Shown here: in pieces, positions 14,751 to 23,341 of the stretch
How positions within the stretch are numbered: the first letter of the stretch is position 1
Layout of the letters: every line of letters starts with the position of its first letter
NCBI GenBank assembly: GCA_049515175.1
Contig: JBEKUI010000005.1
Coordinates: 1 to 44,852, forward strand
Source: JACQNR01 sp049515175
GTDB lineage: Bacteria > Acidobacteriota > Terriglobia > UBA7540
DNA length: 44,852 bases
Direction: 5' to 3'
Program-made: the position numbers and the translations under genes
Notes under the pieces: generated by a model
The model's database searches: none
Told to the model about the DNA's origin: nothing
What the model saw: the letters and a program-made list of their open reading frames with translations, nothing else

Positions 14751-14776
14751 GTGTATGAACCAGGAATGCTGTCACA

Positions 14777-15202
14777 TCAGGGTGTCAGTGCAGCGTAATT
14801 GTTGTGGAATTCGGAGAGATCAAGCCTACCTAATTCTCTCAATTTGTATTTTCCGCTTTCGTCTATGATGTGGAGCTTGAAGTTTCCTCCCTGCTTTGGT
14901 TTTTGATTCTTCAAGTGCCTAGCAAGAACCGATACAGGGATAATGAATGTGTCGCGTGCGCTGCCCATTACTAAGACTACGAATGACCGCTCGTATTGCA
15001 ACCATTCTGCTAGATCGTTCTCGTTCACGTCGTAGAATCGCTGGTCTTCTCGGGAAAAGGTGAGGAAGTACATAATGCTTCTATCCCGGGTGACTCTCCA
15101 ATCCGGCCTCCGCAACACTACTGGGCGGGTCGGACCGACGCGTTGTTCGATCAAGGTGTTGACTTCTTCCTTCTCCCTGTTCGCCAACCGCGACTGACTC
15201 AT
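14777..15202 (-). CDS. Unknown A+T-rich small protein, likely acquired
   Basis: A 141-residue protein starting at ATG 15202 behind GGAAGG. It has no recognised family; the pattern (MYFLTFSREDQRFYDVNENDLAEWL, then FIIPVSVLARHL) suggests an alpha/beta fold that might relate to nuclease-associated N-terminal domains, but this is a guess. Hand counts give about 40-48% G+C over 14821-15000, well below the flanking genes, which points to horizontal transfer. It lies 26 bases before the kbl start on the same strand. Confidence 0.65.
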   Translation of the reverse strand: MSQSRLANREKEEVNTLIEQRVGPTRPVVLRRPDWRVTRDRSIMYFLTFSREDQRFYDVNENDLAEWLQYERSFVVLVMGSARDTFIIPVSVLARHLKNQKPKQGGNFKLHIIDESGKYKLRELGRLDLSEFHNNYAALTP

Positions 15203-15299
15203 GAAATGCCTTCCAATTGAATGTTCACAGTTCTTTTCCCCGCCATGATAGCACACGGCCTCGCGGCGGACGGGCGTGAAGGACGGACGGTGGAGGGAG

Positions 15300-15782
15300 T
15301 TACATCAGCTTGCGTCGCAGGGTTTCGAGCGCTTCCTTGGCGAGCCCGTAATCGGGCGAGAGCTTGAGCGCCTGCTCGAAATGATGGCGAGCCTTGGCGA
15401 AGTGCTCCTTCGCCATGAAGACCCGCCCCAGATTGTAGTGCGGGTAGTGATAGGACTCGTAGCGCTTCGACTGCAGGGCGCGCAGCAGCCACGACTCGGC
15501 TTCGTCGTACTCGCCCTTCTCGATGAGGTAGGCGCCGATATCGTTGTAGGGGTTGCCGAACTCGGGATCGATCTGGATGGCCTTCTTGCACTCGGCGATG
15601 GCGTCGTCGAGCTTGCCCTGGAAGCGGTACGTCCAGCCGAGGAAGGTGTAGGCTTCGGCGGTGGGATGCAGGTCGAGGGAGCGCTTGTAGAGCTCGACGG
15701 CCATTTCGTATTCGCCGCCCACCTGATACTGATAGGCTTCCTTGAGAAGCTCCCACGCGGATTGAAGTTCTTCAGCCCCCAT
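15300..15782 (-). CDS. Small cytoplasmic TPR protein
   Basis: A 160-residue protein, ATG 15782 (a GTG directly before it at 15785 is an alternative). Three to four TPR motifs cover most of the length (AYQYQVGGEYEMAVELYKRS, TFLGWTYRFQGKLDDAIAEC, DIGAYLIEKGEYDEAESWLL, YNLGRVFMAKEHFAKARHHF). No signal peptide. Similar stand-alone TPR proteins are frequent in Acidobacteriota; no specific role can be given. It is divergent from the MFS gene. Confidence 0.85.
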   Translation of the reverse strand: MGAEELQSAWELLKEAYQYQVGGEYEMAVELYKRSLDLHPTAEAYTFLGWTYRFQGKLDDAIAECKKAIQIDPEFGNPYNDIGAYLIEKGEYDEAESWLLRALQSKRYESYHYPHYNLGRVFMAKEHFAKARHHFEQALKLSPDYGLAKEALETLRRKLM

Positions 15783-15952
15783 CACCCCAGCCTCGCCTTC
15801 CTTCGTAGCACACCGTCGCGGCGCGTGTCAATCCGCCAAAGTACCAGTACTAAGCTCGGTATGATGTCGTCGGCGGCTATGCGCGGCGGGGTGGCGAGGT
15901 GAACCCGCCGCAAGAGCTTCTTGCAACGGCCGGATGCTGCGCTGTGGACCTG

Positions 15953-15961
15953 TGCTAGTAT
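15953..15961 (+). promoter_or_regulatory. Possible extended -10 promoter of the MFS gene
   Basis: TGC directly before TAGTAT (15956-15961) has the form of an extended -10 element; no good -35 is seen. If used, transcription would start near 15968, which favours the TTG at 16020 over the ATG at 15960 as MFS start. Confidence 0.35.
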
Positions 15962-16019
15962 GCACGCGCACTTTGGGGGCAGGAGCGACAGCCAGCCGCA
16001 TCGAGCGACGGGGCACGGA

Positions 16020-17330
16020 TTGTCGAAGCCGAACAACTCGCCAGAGCCTTCGAGCGCCACGCCGGCGCGCCCGACGCACGTCCGCCATCAGGTGCTGGCC
16101 TGGATTTGCTCGCTCTCCATCATCACCTATTTCGACCGCGTCTGTATCTCCACGAGCGCGCCTTACATCACAACCGAGCTCGGTCTGACTCCCGTGGAGA
16201 TGGGGCTGGCGTTCAGCGCCTTCGCCGTGGCCTACGCGCTCTTCGAGGTTCCAGGCGGATGGCTGGGCGACCACATCGGCCCCCGCAAAGTCATCACGCG
16301 GATTGTGGTGTGGTGGTCTGCCTTCACGGCGTTTACGGGGCTGACAACTCGCTTGTGGAACCTGATTGCCGTGCGGTTCCTGTTTGGCGCGGGGGAAGCG
16401 GGGATGTATCCGAACTCCGCCAAGGTCTTCTCGCGCTGGATGCCGGCGAGCGAGCGCGGGCTTTCCACGGGAATAATGTGGACCTACGCGCGCGCTGGGG
16501 GGGCGGTCTCTCCTCTCCTCGTGGTCCTCATGCTGGGTTTCATGGGTTGGCGCGAGACGTTTGCGGTTTTCGGGGCGCTGGGTTTCGTCTGGGCCGGCTT
16601 CTTCTGGTTCTGGTTCCGCGACCATCCGCACGAGAGGAAAACCGTCAACGAGGCCGAGCTGCAAGTCATCCGGGCCGGCCAAACCTCTCGAGATCAGAGC
16701 GAACAGGTGCGCGTTCCCTGGGGGATCCTGCTTCGCAGCGGGAACCTCTGGGCCATCATGTGGATGTACTTCTGCATGTCCTACGGCTGGTACTTCTACA
16801 TCACCTGGTTACCGACCTACCTCAAGTCGCGCGGAGTCTCGATGGCGTTTGGTGGCCTGCCGCTGGCCTTTGGGGCGGTGGGTTGCGCGCTGGGCGGCTT
16901 CCTGACCGATTACCTCGTCAAGCGAACCGGGAATCTGAAGAGGCGGCGCTACATCGGATTCACGGGATTCTTCCTGGGCGCGGTGTGTCTTTTGCTCAGC
17001 GTGGCGATCAAGGACCCCCTGAGCTCCGTGGTGACGATCGCCATGGCGTCTTTCTTCGCCGACATGGCCCTCGCCTCGTGCTGGGCAGTCTGCATGGACG
17101 TCGGCCACGAACTTTCCGGGACAGTCTCCGGCTGCATGAACATGTGGGGTAACCTGGCCGGCTTCGTTTACCCCACGGCCACCGGCTTCCTGGTGGAGCG
17201 GTTCCATCGGTGGGACGTGTCGATTGTCGTTTCGGGCGTCATTCTGTTCATCGGCGCCCTGCTCTGGCTGCGCATTGACCCCACGAGATCGGTGCTCCAC
17301 GAGGCGCCGCAGAACGCTTCCCCGGCGTGA
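16020..17330 (+). CDS. MFS transporter, anion:cation symporter (ACS) type
   Basis: A twelve-helix major facilitator protein of about 436 residues. The first helix carries the ACS-like pattern ITYFDRVCISTSAPYI; the conserved loop 2-3 motif reads GGWLGDHIGPRKV; GAGEAGMYPNSAKVFSRWMP is the typical ACS helix-4 region with GEA and the R-W-M/F-P end. Relatives carry organic anions such as hexuronates, glucarate, phthalate or sialic acids; the substrate here is unknown. The start is uncertain: TTG 16020 (MSKPNNSPEP) is preferred to ATG 15960, which would add an odd non-membrane leader and overlap a possible promoter. The next gene follows four bases after its stop. Confidence 0.88.
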   Translation: MSKPNNSPEPSSATPARPTHVRHQVLAWICSLSIITYFDRVCISTSAPYITTELGLTPVEMGLAFSAFAVAYALFEVPGGWLGDHIGPRKVITRIVVWWSAFTAFTGLTTRLWNLIAVRFLFGAGEAGMYPNSAKVFSRWMPASERGLSTGIMWTYARAGGAVSPLLVVLMLGFMGWRETFAVFGALGFVWAGFFWFWFRDHPHERKTVNEAELQVIRAGQTSRDQSEQVRVPWGILLRSGNLWAIMWMYFCMSYGWYFYITWLPTYLKSRGVSMAFGGLPLAFGAVGCALGGFLTDYLVKRTGNLKRRRYIGFTGFFLGAVCLLLSVAIKDPLSSVVTIAMASFFADMALASCWAVCMDVGHELSGTVSGCMNMWGNLAGFVYPTATGFLVERFHRWDVSIVVSGVILFIGALLWLRIDPTRSVLHEAPQNASPA

Positions 17331-17334
17331 CACC

Positions 17335-17907
17335 ATGAACGGCGAACTTCCCGACCAACCGAACCCGTGGAGCGTGTTCAAGCGAGTCCTCCGCTACGCC
17401 GCGCTGGCGAGCCTGGTCGTGAGCCTCGTCTTCCTCTGGATGCTGCTCAGCAAGCCCGCTCTGCCTCCGGCGGAAGCGAGCGCCGAGGCCGCCGCGTCGT
17501 TTGCGGAGAAGCTCGCGCGGCTCACCCGGGCGCACGAACTCGGCATGGCGTCGGAAGTCCACTTTACCGCCGCCGAGATCAACTCGCAGATCCAGGAGTG
17601 GTTGAAAACGAGCCCGCCGCCTGATAGCGGCACGACCGTCCGGAACGGAACCGTCTCCCTCGAAGACGACCGCTTGATTGCCGTGCTTACGCTGGAGGTG
17701 AGGGGAATCGAGCTCTATCTCACTGTGGATGGGCGGCTGAACTTCGCCAGTCACACCGTGCGCCTCGTACCCTCCGAAATCCATATCGGAAAAGTCGCGC
17801 TGCCCGTGGCCTGGTTCGAGCGCAAGATCGATATGCACATGGAATTGCCGGAGGCGGTGACCGCGGCGCGCGTCGAAAGCGGTGCGCTGGTGATCGAAGC
17901 GCAGTAG
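17335..17907 (+). CDS. Membrane-anchored unknown protein
   Basis: A 190-residue protein starting at ATG 17335, four bases after the MFS stop. One N-terminal transmembrane helix (YAALASLVVSLVFLWMLL) is followed by a predicted extracytoplasmic domain with alternating strands (VHFTAAEINSQIQEWL; LIAVLTLEVRGIELYLTVDG; ALPVAWFERKI). The layout recalls YpmS/DUF2140-like or other lipid-facing beta domains with an E-I-N helix, but the match is only structural in flavour. Probably co-transcribed with the transporter. Confidence 0.7.
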   Translation: MNGELPDQPNPWSVFKRVLRYAALASLVVSLVFLWMLLSKPALPPAEASAEAAASFAEKLARLTRAHELGMASEVHFTAAEINSQIQEWLKTSPPPDSGTTVRNGTVSLEDDRLIAVLTLEVRGIELYLTVDGRLNFASHTVRLVPSEIHIGKVALPVAWFERKIDMHMELPEAVTAARVESGALVIEAQ

Positions 17908-17950
17908 ACGTTGCCTCGGCGCGGTTCGTGCGCCAGGAGCTTGGCGCTCT

Positions 17951-18018
17951 GGTAGCGGCGGGCTTCAGCCCGCCATGCATGCACCCGACACCGTGGCGAC
18001 CTGAAGGTCGCCGCTACC
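17951..18018. repeat. Dispersed double-hairpin palindrome
   Basis: Outer arms GGTAGCGGCG (17951-17960) and CGCCGCTACC (18009-18018) are perfect complements. Between them are two inner hairpins, GGCGGGCTTCAGCCCGCC (17957-17974) and GGCGACCTGAAGGTCGCC (17995-18012). This cruciform-like layout is typical of dispersed REP-like elements in Acidobacteriota. It fills the spacer between two convergent genes and may act as a two-way transcript end, though it lacks T-runs. Confidence 0.8.
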
Positions 18019-18019
18019 A

Positions 18020-18736
18020 TCACACCAGCGCCACAGCGCGAATGGGCGAGCCGGAGCCGCCGCGAATCTTCAGCGGCAAGGCGAGGAAGAGGAAGAAGTC
18101 GGGAAGCTGTTCGAGGTTGGTCAGGTTCTCGATGATGAGGACCTGCTTCTCGAGCACGACAGGATGGATCGGTTTGCCCGCGAGCGCCGCCGGCGGGTCG
18201 GGCGAGAGCGTATCGACGCCGATGGCGGCCACCGATTTCCCGATCAGGTATTCCGCCGCCTCCATGCTGACGCCTGGCCAGTCGGTCAGGTAGCGCTTCT
18301 CGTTGGGGCGCAGCCCCCAGTGCGCCGACCAGCCGAAGTTGAAGGTCACGATATCGCCTGCTTCGAGCGTGCCGTGCTTCGCCTCCCAATCGGCAATGAA
18401 GCCGCGCGAGACGTAGTCACCTTCCTTCATCCCGCGACAGTCGAGCCGAACGCCGCGCCCCAGGAGAGAGGCGAGCGGCACATTCTCGATGGTGACATGG
18501 GCGTGGGGTTTGGCGTCGCTGATGAAGTGCGCGGGAGCGTCGACGTGCGTGCCGTTGTGCTCGTTCATGGTGATCTGGTAAGTCAGCGAGCGGTTGCCGT
18601 GCCAGTAGGAGCCCCACAGGTTGTGGAAGTACTTGGAGTGCGTGGGGTAGTTCGGGATGTGCTCCTCGAGCGTCTGGCTGAGGTCAATCAGACGGCCCTC
18701 GCGCAGCATCCCGCGTATTTCGGAAACATCGATCAT
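18020..18736 (-). CDS. Cyclase-family (kynurenine formamidase-like) metal hydrolase
   Basis: A 238-residue enzyme starting at ATG 18736 behind AGGAGAG. The signature metal-binding motif H-x-G-T-H-x-D-x-P-x-H is present as HNGTHVDAPAHF, and the family start DLSQTLEEHIPNYP and the later GVDTLSPDPP are typical. Members hydrolyse formylkynurenine, isatin or related amides, or act as cyclases; the substrate here cannot be told. No tryptophan-degradation genes are next to it. No signal peptide. Confidence 0.87.
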   Translation of the reverse strand: MIDVSEIRGMLREGRLIDLSQTLEEHIPNYPTHSKYFHNLWGSYWHGNRSLTYQITMNEHNGTHVDAPAHFISDAKPHAHVTIENVPLASLLGRGVRLDCRGMKEGDYVSRGFIADWEAKHGTLEAGDIVTFNFGWSAHWGLRPNEKRYLTDWPGVSMEAAEYLIGKSVAAIGVDTLSPDPPAALAGKPIHPVVLEKQVLIIENLTNLEQLPDFFLFLALPLKIRGGSGSPIRAVALV

Positions 18737-18892
18737 GGCTTCTCTCCTGTTGTCGGTGGGTCGAATACAGAAACGTGGATTACCCCGCGAAATCGATCGT
18801 CCGATCGTCAACACTACCGATCGGCCAATCCCGGAGCAAGTCGATAACCTGGTTCGGCCGCTCCGGCGGGTTGAGGCTGGTCCCGCGGCGGG

Positions 18893-20068
18893 TTACTCGG
18901 CGGGAGCCAGGTACCCAGGCTTGGCGCGTATGGTCAAATTCTTGCGGCGCGCTTCGACGTGGATGGTGCGGAAGGTGCCATCGACTTTGGTGTTGGTCGG
19001 CGTGTAACCGATGCTGTACTGCTCGTCGAGCTCGTGCCGGATGGCCTCCAGCGAATCGGCCAACTGCACGAGCCGAGCCGCGGAATACATGCCCGTCTCC
19101 GCTCCCAGTCCCTTGTTCTGACTCGTCTCACCATCACCAATTTGGCCGTGGGAAAGGTAGCCGGTTCCAAGGTCCGTGCCCGGCGTATTGGCCAGCGGGA
19201 AGAAGGCCGCGCCACCCGTCTCCTCGGCAATGTCCGCCAGGACCGGGTCCCCTGTGTTGGAAAACCCGTAGGAGGAGTTTCCGAGAGTGTAGATCACCGT
19301 TTCGGATCGGCGCGCCATGGAGATCGCCTCTTCCAGCGTGTGAGTGCTCTGCACGTCGCGGCCGTCGCTGATGAGCACCAGCACGCGGCGCATGTTCTCC
19401 GGCGGACCGCTGGTCAGCATTTTCTCCCGGCAGGCGAAATAGATCGCATCATAGAGCGCCTTGCCGCCGCCGGCTTTCAAACCGTGAATCTTCTCGTTGA
19501 GGCGTTCCGGTTCGTTGGTGAAGTCCTGAACGATCGAGCTCGCCGCGTCGAAGGTCTGCAGGAAGATCTGGTGTTTGCTGCTCCGCCCCTGAAGCATGTT
19601 GAAGACGAATTCGCTGGCGGCGTCCTTCTCAAACTGCAGCGCCGGGCGCGCGCTGTTGCTGGTGTCGAGAATCAACCCGATGCGCAGCGGCGGGCGCATC
19701 TCGCGGCTGAAGTACTTGATGGTCTGCGGAACGTCGTCCTCGAAGATCTGGAAATCATCCTTCTCCAGGTCAATCACCGGCCGGCGATGCCGGTCGATCA
19801 CCGTCACCGGCACGCTCACCACATCCACACGGATGCGCACCGAAGTCTGCGCGGGGGCTGGAGCAGCCTCCTTATTTGCGGCGGCAGGGGCGGCCGGAGT
19901 CGCGGGGCTGGGGGCGGAGGCGGAGTTCTGCGCGAATGCCGCGCTCGCCGCCAGCATCAGAGCCAGACCGCCCAGAAGCCAGCGGCAGCGCGTGGCGCGC
20001 CGCCCGAGACGGAGCCCGACCCCGTCGAGCACGGCCTGCCGGATTGAGTCCCAACCAAGTCCCTGCAC
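18893..20068 (-). CDS. Secreted VWFA-related protein, acidobacterial type
   Basis: A 391-residue exported protein, start GTG 20068 with GAGG upstream; signal peptide around RWLLGGLALMLAASAAFAQ, then an Ala/Pro-rich linker. The pattern RVDVVSVPVTVIDRHRRPVIDLEKDDF leads into a von Willebrand A domain whose metal site differs slightly from D-x-S-x-S (LILDTSNSARPAL keeps D-T-S-N-S). Further VWA strands are RRVLVLISDGRD and TVIYTLGN. This N-terminal arrangement defines the VWFA-related family found in large numbers in Acidobacteriota, so the gene helps place the organism. It probably binds a protein ligand in the envelope. Confidence 0.88.
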   Translation of the reverse strand: MQGLGWDSIRQAVLDGVGLRLGRRATRCRWLLGGLALMLAASAAFAQNSASAPSPATPAAPAAANKEAAPAPAQTSVRIRVDVVSVPVTVIDRHRRPVIDLEKDDFQIFEDDVPQTIKYFSREMRPPLRIGLILDTSNSARPALQFEKDAASEFVFNMLQGRSSKHQIFLQTFDAASSIVQDFTNEPERLNEKIHGLKAGGGKALYDAIYFACREKMLTSGPPENMRRVLVLISDGRDVQSTHTLEEAISMARRSETVIYTLGNSSYGFSNTGDPVLADIAEETGGAAFFPLANTPGTDLGTGYLSHGQIGDGETSQNKGLGAETGMYSAARLVQLADSLEAIRHELDEQYSIGYTPTNTKVDGTFRTIHVEARRKNLTIRAKPGYLAPAE

Positions 20069-20183
20069 CCTACCCACCTCTTCCGCCTGGTGGTCCCTTT
20101 TTTCAGTCCCATGATACCGCAAACCGCTTCCGCCGAGTAGCACGTTGCCGGATCGTCCTCCCTTCGCCTAGAATCGAGGCGCT

Positions 20184-21107
20184 GTGCATGCCCACCACCA
20201 TACACGGGCGGCGGGCGGGGTGATGAAGATCGCCCTGCTTGCGACCCTCGCCTTGGTGACCACCGAATTCGTTGTCGGAGTGCTCGCGCACAGCCTGGCA
20301 CTGATCAGCGACGGCTGGCACAACTTCAGCGACCTTCCTACGCTGGTCCTGTCCTGGGTGGCCCTCTACTTCGAGCAGAAATCGCCCGACCGCCGCAAGA
20401 CCTTCGGCTACCAGCGAGCCGGCGTGTTGGCGGCGTTCGTGAATGGATTGATCCTGGTGGCGGTGGCGCTGTTCATCGGCTTCGAGGGGTACGGGCGCTT
20501 GATGCATCCTCAGCCCGTGGCGAGTAACGCGCTCATCGCGGTGGGTCTGGTCGCGCTGCTCATCAACGGCGGCATCTCCTGGGCGCTGGCGGGCGAGCGT
20601 CGCGACCTCAACCTGCGCGCCGTCTTCATCCACAACCTCGGCGACGCGATCTCGAACGTCGCCATCATCGGCGGGGGCTGGCTGATCGGGCGCACCGGCC
20701 AGATGCTGATCGATCCCATCCTGGCTTTCCTGATTGCCGGAATGATTCTGTGGTCGGCCGTCGGCATCCTCACCGAATCCTCCAACATCCTGCTCGAAAG
20801 CGCGCCCAAGGGCATCAACGTCGAGCGCGTCGCGACGGCCATGCTCGCTGTACCGGGCGTGCGCGAGGTTCACGACGTGCATCTCTGGAGCCTGGGCTCG
20901 CAATCGCACGCCCTCGCCTGCCACATCCTCATCCTCGACATGCCCACTTCCGGAAGCGAACTCATCGCCCACCAGGTGCGAGAAGTGCTGCACAAGGAAT
21001 TCGGCGTTACCCATACCACCATTCAGTTCGAACACACCCATGGACCGGGCGATTTCCATCGCTATATGCCCGACGCTGACCCCTCAGCGCTCGGGAAGAA
21101 TACCTAA
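20184..21107 (+). CDS. Cation diffusion facilitator, zinc type (CzcD/ZitB-like)
   Basis: A 307-residue CDF protein with six membrane helices, exporting Zn2+ (or Co/Cd) in exchange for protons. The start is GTG 20184 (GAGG just upstream), giving an N-terminal His-rich MHAHHH. Transport-site pairs are H-x3-D in helix 2 (DGWHNFSD) and H-x3-D in helix 5 (FIHNLGD), the zinc-selective form. The cytoplasmic C-terminal domain has VREVHDVHLWSLGSQSHALACH and ends with a His-containing stretch (FEHTHGPGDFHRY). It converges with serS across 41 bases. Confidence 0.9.
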   Translation: MHAHHHTRAAGGVMKIALLATLALVTTEFVVGVLAHSLALISDGWHNFSDLPTLVLSWVALYFEQKSPDRRKTFGYQRAGVLAAFVNGLILVAVALFIGFEGYGRLMHPQPVASNALIAVGLVALLINGGISWALAGERRDLNLRAVFIHNLGDAISNVAIIGGGWLIGRTGQMLIDPILAFLIAGMILWSAVGILTESSNILLESAPKGINVERVATAMLAVPGVREVHDVHLWSLGSQSHALACHILILDMPTSGSELIAHQVREVLHKEFGVTHTTIQFEHTHGPGDFHRYMPDADPSALGKNT

Positions 21108-21148
21108 CTGGGGAGTCTTGGGCGCCCCGCCGGAGCTGGAAGGCGGAG

Positions 21149-22429
21149 TTACTTCGGAGGTGTGATACGTTCGAGGCCGTCGAGGTAGGGCCGCAGCACT
21201 TCGGGGATGACGACGGAGCCGTCGGCTTGCTGGTAGTTCTCGAGCAGGGCGACCCACGTCCGTCCCACGGCGAGGCCGCTGCCGTTCAAGGTGTGCAGCA
21301 ATTCCGTCTTACCTCTTCCCCCGCGGCGGAAACGGATGCTGGCGCGGCGCGCCTGAAAAGCTTCAAAATTCGAGCAGGAGGAAATCTCCTTGTACTCGCC
21401 GCTCGAGGGCAGCCAGACTTCAATGTCGTAGGTCTTCGCCGAAGCAAATCCCATGTCGGCCGTGCACAACACGATGACGCGGTACGGCAGGCCGAGCTTC
21501 TGCAGGATCGCCTCCGCGTTGTGCGTCAGCGATTCGAGTTCGACGTAGGAAGTCTCCGGCAATACGAACTTAACGAGCTCCACCTTCTGGAATTGGTGCT
21601 GGCGGATGATGCCGCGGACGTCCTTGCCGTAGGAGCCCGCTTCGCTGCGGAAGCACGGCGTCCACGCGCAGAGCTTGATGGGCAACTGCTCGGCTTCGAG
21701 CACCTCGTCGCGATAGAGGTTGGTGACCGGCACTTCGGCGGTGGGAATCAGCCAGTAGTCAGTGCCCTCGAGTTTGAAAAGGTCGCTGGCAAATTTGGGC
21801 AACTGGCCGGTGCCAAACAAACTCGCGGAATTCACCACAAAGGGCGGAAGGACTTCGGTGTAGCCGTGCTCGCGCGTGTGGACGTCGAGCATGAAATTGG
21901 CGAGCGCCCGCTCCAGCCTCGCGCCGACGCCTTGATAGACCGCGAAGCGCGCGCCGGTCAGCTTCGCCGCGCGCTCGAAGTCGAGAATCCCGAGTTGCGG
22001 CCCGAGGTCCCAGTGCGCCTTGGGTTCGAAATCGAACTTGCGCGGCTCGCCCCAGCGACGGACTTCCTGGTTGTCAGCCGAACTGGTCCCGAGCGGCACG
22101 CTTTCGTGCGGGACGTTGGGAATGTTCCGTAGCAGCTCGCGAAGCTGCTGGTCGAGGGCTTTGGCCTTTTCGTCCGACTGTTTGATTTCGTCGCCGAGCT
22201 GGCGCATTTCGGCGATGAGCGCCGAAGCGTCCTGGCCCTGCTTCTTGAGTGCCGCGATTTCTTCCGAGGCCTTGTTGCGTCGCGCCTTGCCGCGCTCCGC
22301 TTCCACTAGAAACTTGCGCCGCTCGCGGTCGACGCTCTCAAAGTCCTCGAGCGCGCTTCCCAATCCGCGCTCCCGCATCTTCTGCTTCACCAGGTCCAGG
22401 TTGTCACGTACAAACGCCAAATCGAGCAT
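21149..22429 (-). CDS. serS: Serine--tRNA ligase
   Basis: Charges tRNA-Ser with serine. The length (426) is standard. The N-terminal tRNA-binding coiled coil is residues about 25-105 (RRKFLVEAERGKARRNKASE... ALDQQLRELLRNIPN). Class II motif 2 is FRSEAGSYGKDVRGIIRQHQF and motif 3 is NGSGLAVGRTWVALLENYQ; TAEVPVTNLY is the serine/ATP loop. It is the last gene on the strand of the his operon, 91 bases after hisA, and could be read through from it. It shows no T-box or other leader element. Confidence 0.97.
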   Translation of the reverse strand: MLDLAFVRDNLDLVKQKMRERGLGSALEDFESVDRERRKFLVEAERGKARRNKASEEIAALKKQGQDASALIAEMRQLGDEIKQSDEKAKALDQQLRELLRNIPNVPHESVPLGTSSADNQEVRRWGEPRKFDFEPKAHWDLGPQLGILDFERAAKLTGARFAVYQGVGARLERALANFMLDVHTREHGYTEVLPPFVVNSASLFGTGQLPKFASDLFKLEGTDYWLIPTAEVPVTNLYRDEVLEAEQLPIKLCAWTPCFRSEAGSYGKDVRGIIRQHQFQKVELVKFVLPETSYVELESLTHNAEAILQKLGLPYRVIVLCTADMGFASAKTYDIEVWLPSSGEYKEISSCSNFEAFQARRASIRFRRGGRGKTELLHTLNGSGLAVGRTWVALLENYQQADGSVVIPEVLRPYLDGLERITPPK

Positions 22430-22520
22430 GTGATCTCTGATGGTGAATCTAATTCAGCCCTTGCGTCCTGTCAAATTGCGAAGATGGAGATTAGGATACG
22501 GGGCGCGACGCGCCGCGGTC

Positions 22521-23216
22521 TTACGAAGCAAACAGCTCCGGGAAGACTTTGCGGTAAATCGCCATGCCCATCGCCGCGTGCATGCCGAGCGCTTCCAGCG
22601 CGGCAGCCTCTTCGTCCGTCGTGATGCCGCCTGCGGCGGTGATGGGAAGGCTCGTCGCCGCGCGCAGACCGCGAAAGTACTCGATGCTGGTCCCCTGCAA
22701 CTTCCCTTCCGCGTCGATGTATGTCGATAGAAACTCCGAGCAGTAGAGCTCCAGCTGCGAAACCGCGTCGGTCACCTTCAGCGGCAGGATGGTGCGCCAG
22801 CCGTGAATCGCCACCTGGCCGCCCAGACTGTCGACGCCAATCATGATGCGCTCGCGGGGAATCGAGACCGCGAGAGTGCGAAGGAATTCGTGGTTGATGC
22901 CTTGTGGAGTGAATGCCGAACTGCCCACGATCACCTTCAGCGCACCTTGGCCGACGACTTCCAGCGCACGTTCGACGGTGCGAATGCCGCCGCCTACACG
23001 GCAAGGCTTGCGCGCACAGAGCTCGCGGACGACCCCGGCGTTGGCGCTCGCCGCCGGGCCGCCTATGGCCGCGTCCAGGTCGATGACCTGGATCTCGGGG
23101 TAACCGGCAAACTTCGCGAGGACCGCCAGCGGGTCGGGCAGTTCGAGCTTCTTCTCCCGCCCCTGAACGAGCTGGACGACTTTCCGGTCCATCAGATCGA
23201 TGCAAGGGATGATCAT
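22521..23216 (-). CDS. hisA: Phosphoribosylformimino-AICAR ribotide isomerase (ProFAR isomerase)
   Basis: Fourth step of histidine synthesis, a TIM-barrel Amadori isomerase. The start is ATG 23216 (MIIPCIDLMDRKVVQLVQG), giving 231 residues. The first catalytic Asp is in CIDLMD; phosphate-binding loops are CRVGGGIR and ITAAGGIT. The second catalytic segment, usually T-D-x-x-x-D-G-T, reads STYIDAEGKLQG, so Glu sits where Asp is usual. Similar D-x-E-G-K segments occur in eukaryotic-type HisA (HIS6), so this is probably a functional variant. It follows hisF after a spacer with a long palindrome. Confidence 0.92.
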   Translation of the reverse strand: MIIPCIDLMDRKVVQLVQGREKKLELPDPLAVLAKFAGYPEIQVIDLDAAIGGPAASANAGVVRELCARKPCRVGGGIRTVERALEVVGQGALKVIVGSSAFTPQGINHEFLRTLAVSIPRERIMIGVDSLGGQVAIHGWRTILPLKVTDAVSQLELYCSEFLSTYIDAEGKLQGTSIEYFRGLRAATSLPITAAGGITTDEEAAALEALGMHAAMGMAIYRKVFPELFAS

Positions 23217-23253
23217 TATCTCGTCACATTCACAGCGCAATAAGACTCGGCGA

Positions 23254-23309
23254 ATCGAGCCATCGGGTCATCGGGCCATTGAGCCATTTGGCCAACCCGA
23301 TGGCTCGAT
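23254..23309. repeat. Stuttering palindrome between hisF and hisA
   Basis: A perfect 15-base inverted repeat, ATCGAGCCATCGGGT (23254-23268) and ACCCGATGGCTCGAT (23295-23309). The loop repeats the same words (CATCGGG, CATTGAGCCATTTGG). The words differ from those of the other spacers. Confidence 0.8.
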
Positions 23310-23341
23310 GCTCCGGTCATCCGATCCCGTGTTTCTGGCCC

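Noticed and set aside
21108..21148. Bidirectional terminator between the CDF gene and serS
   Set aside because: A short CCGCC/GGCGG pairing exists but there is no T-run on either side.
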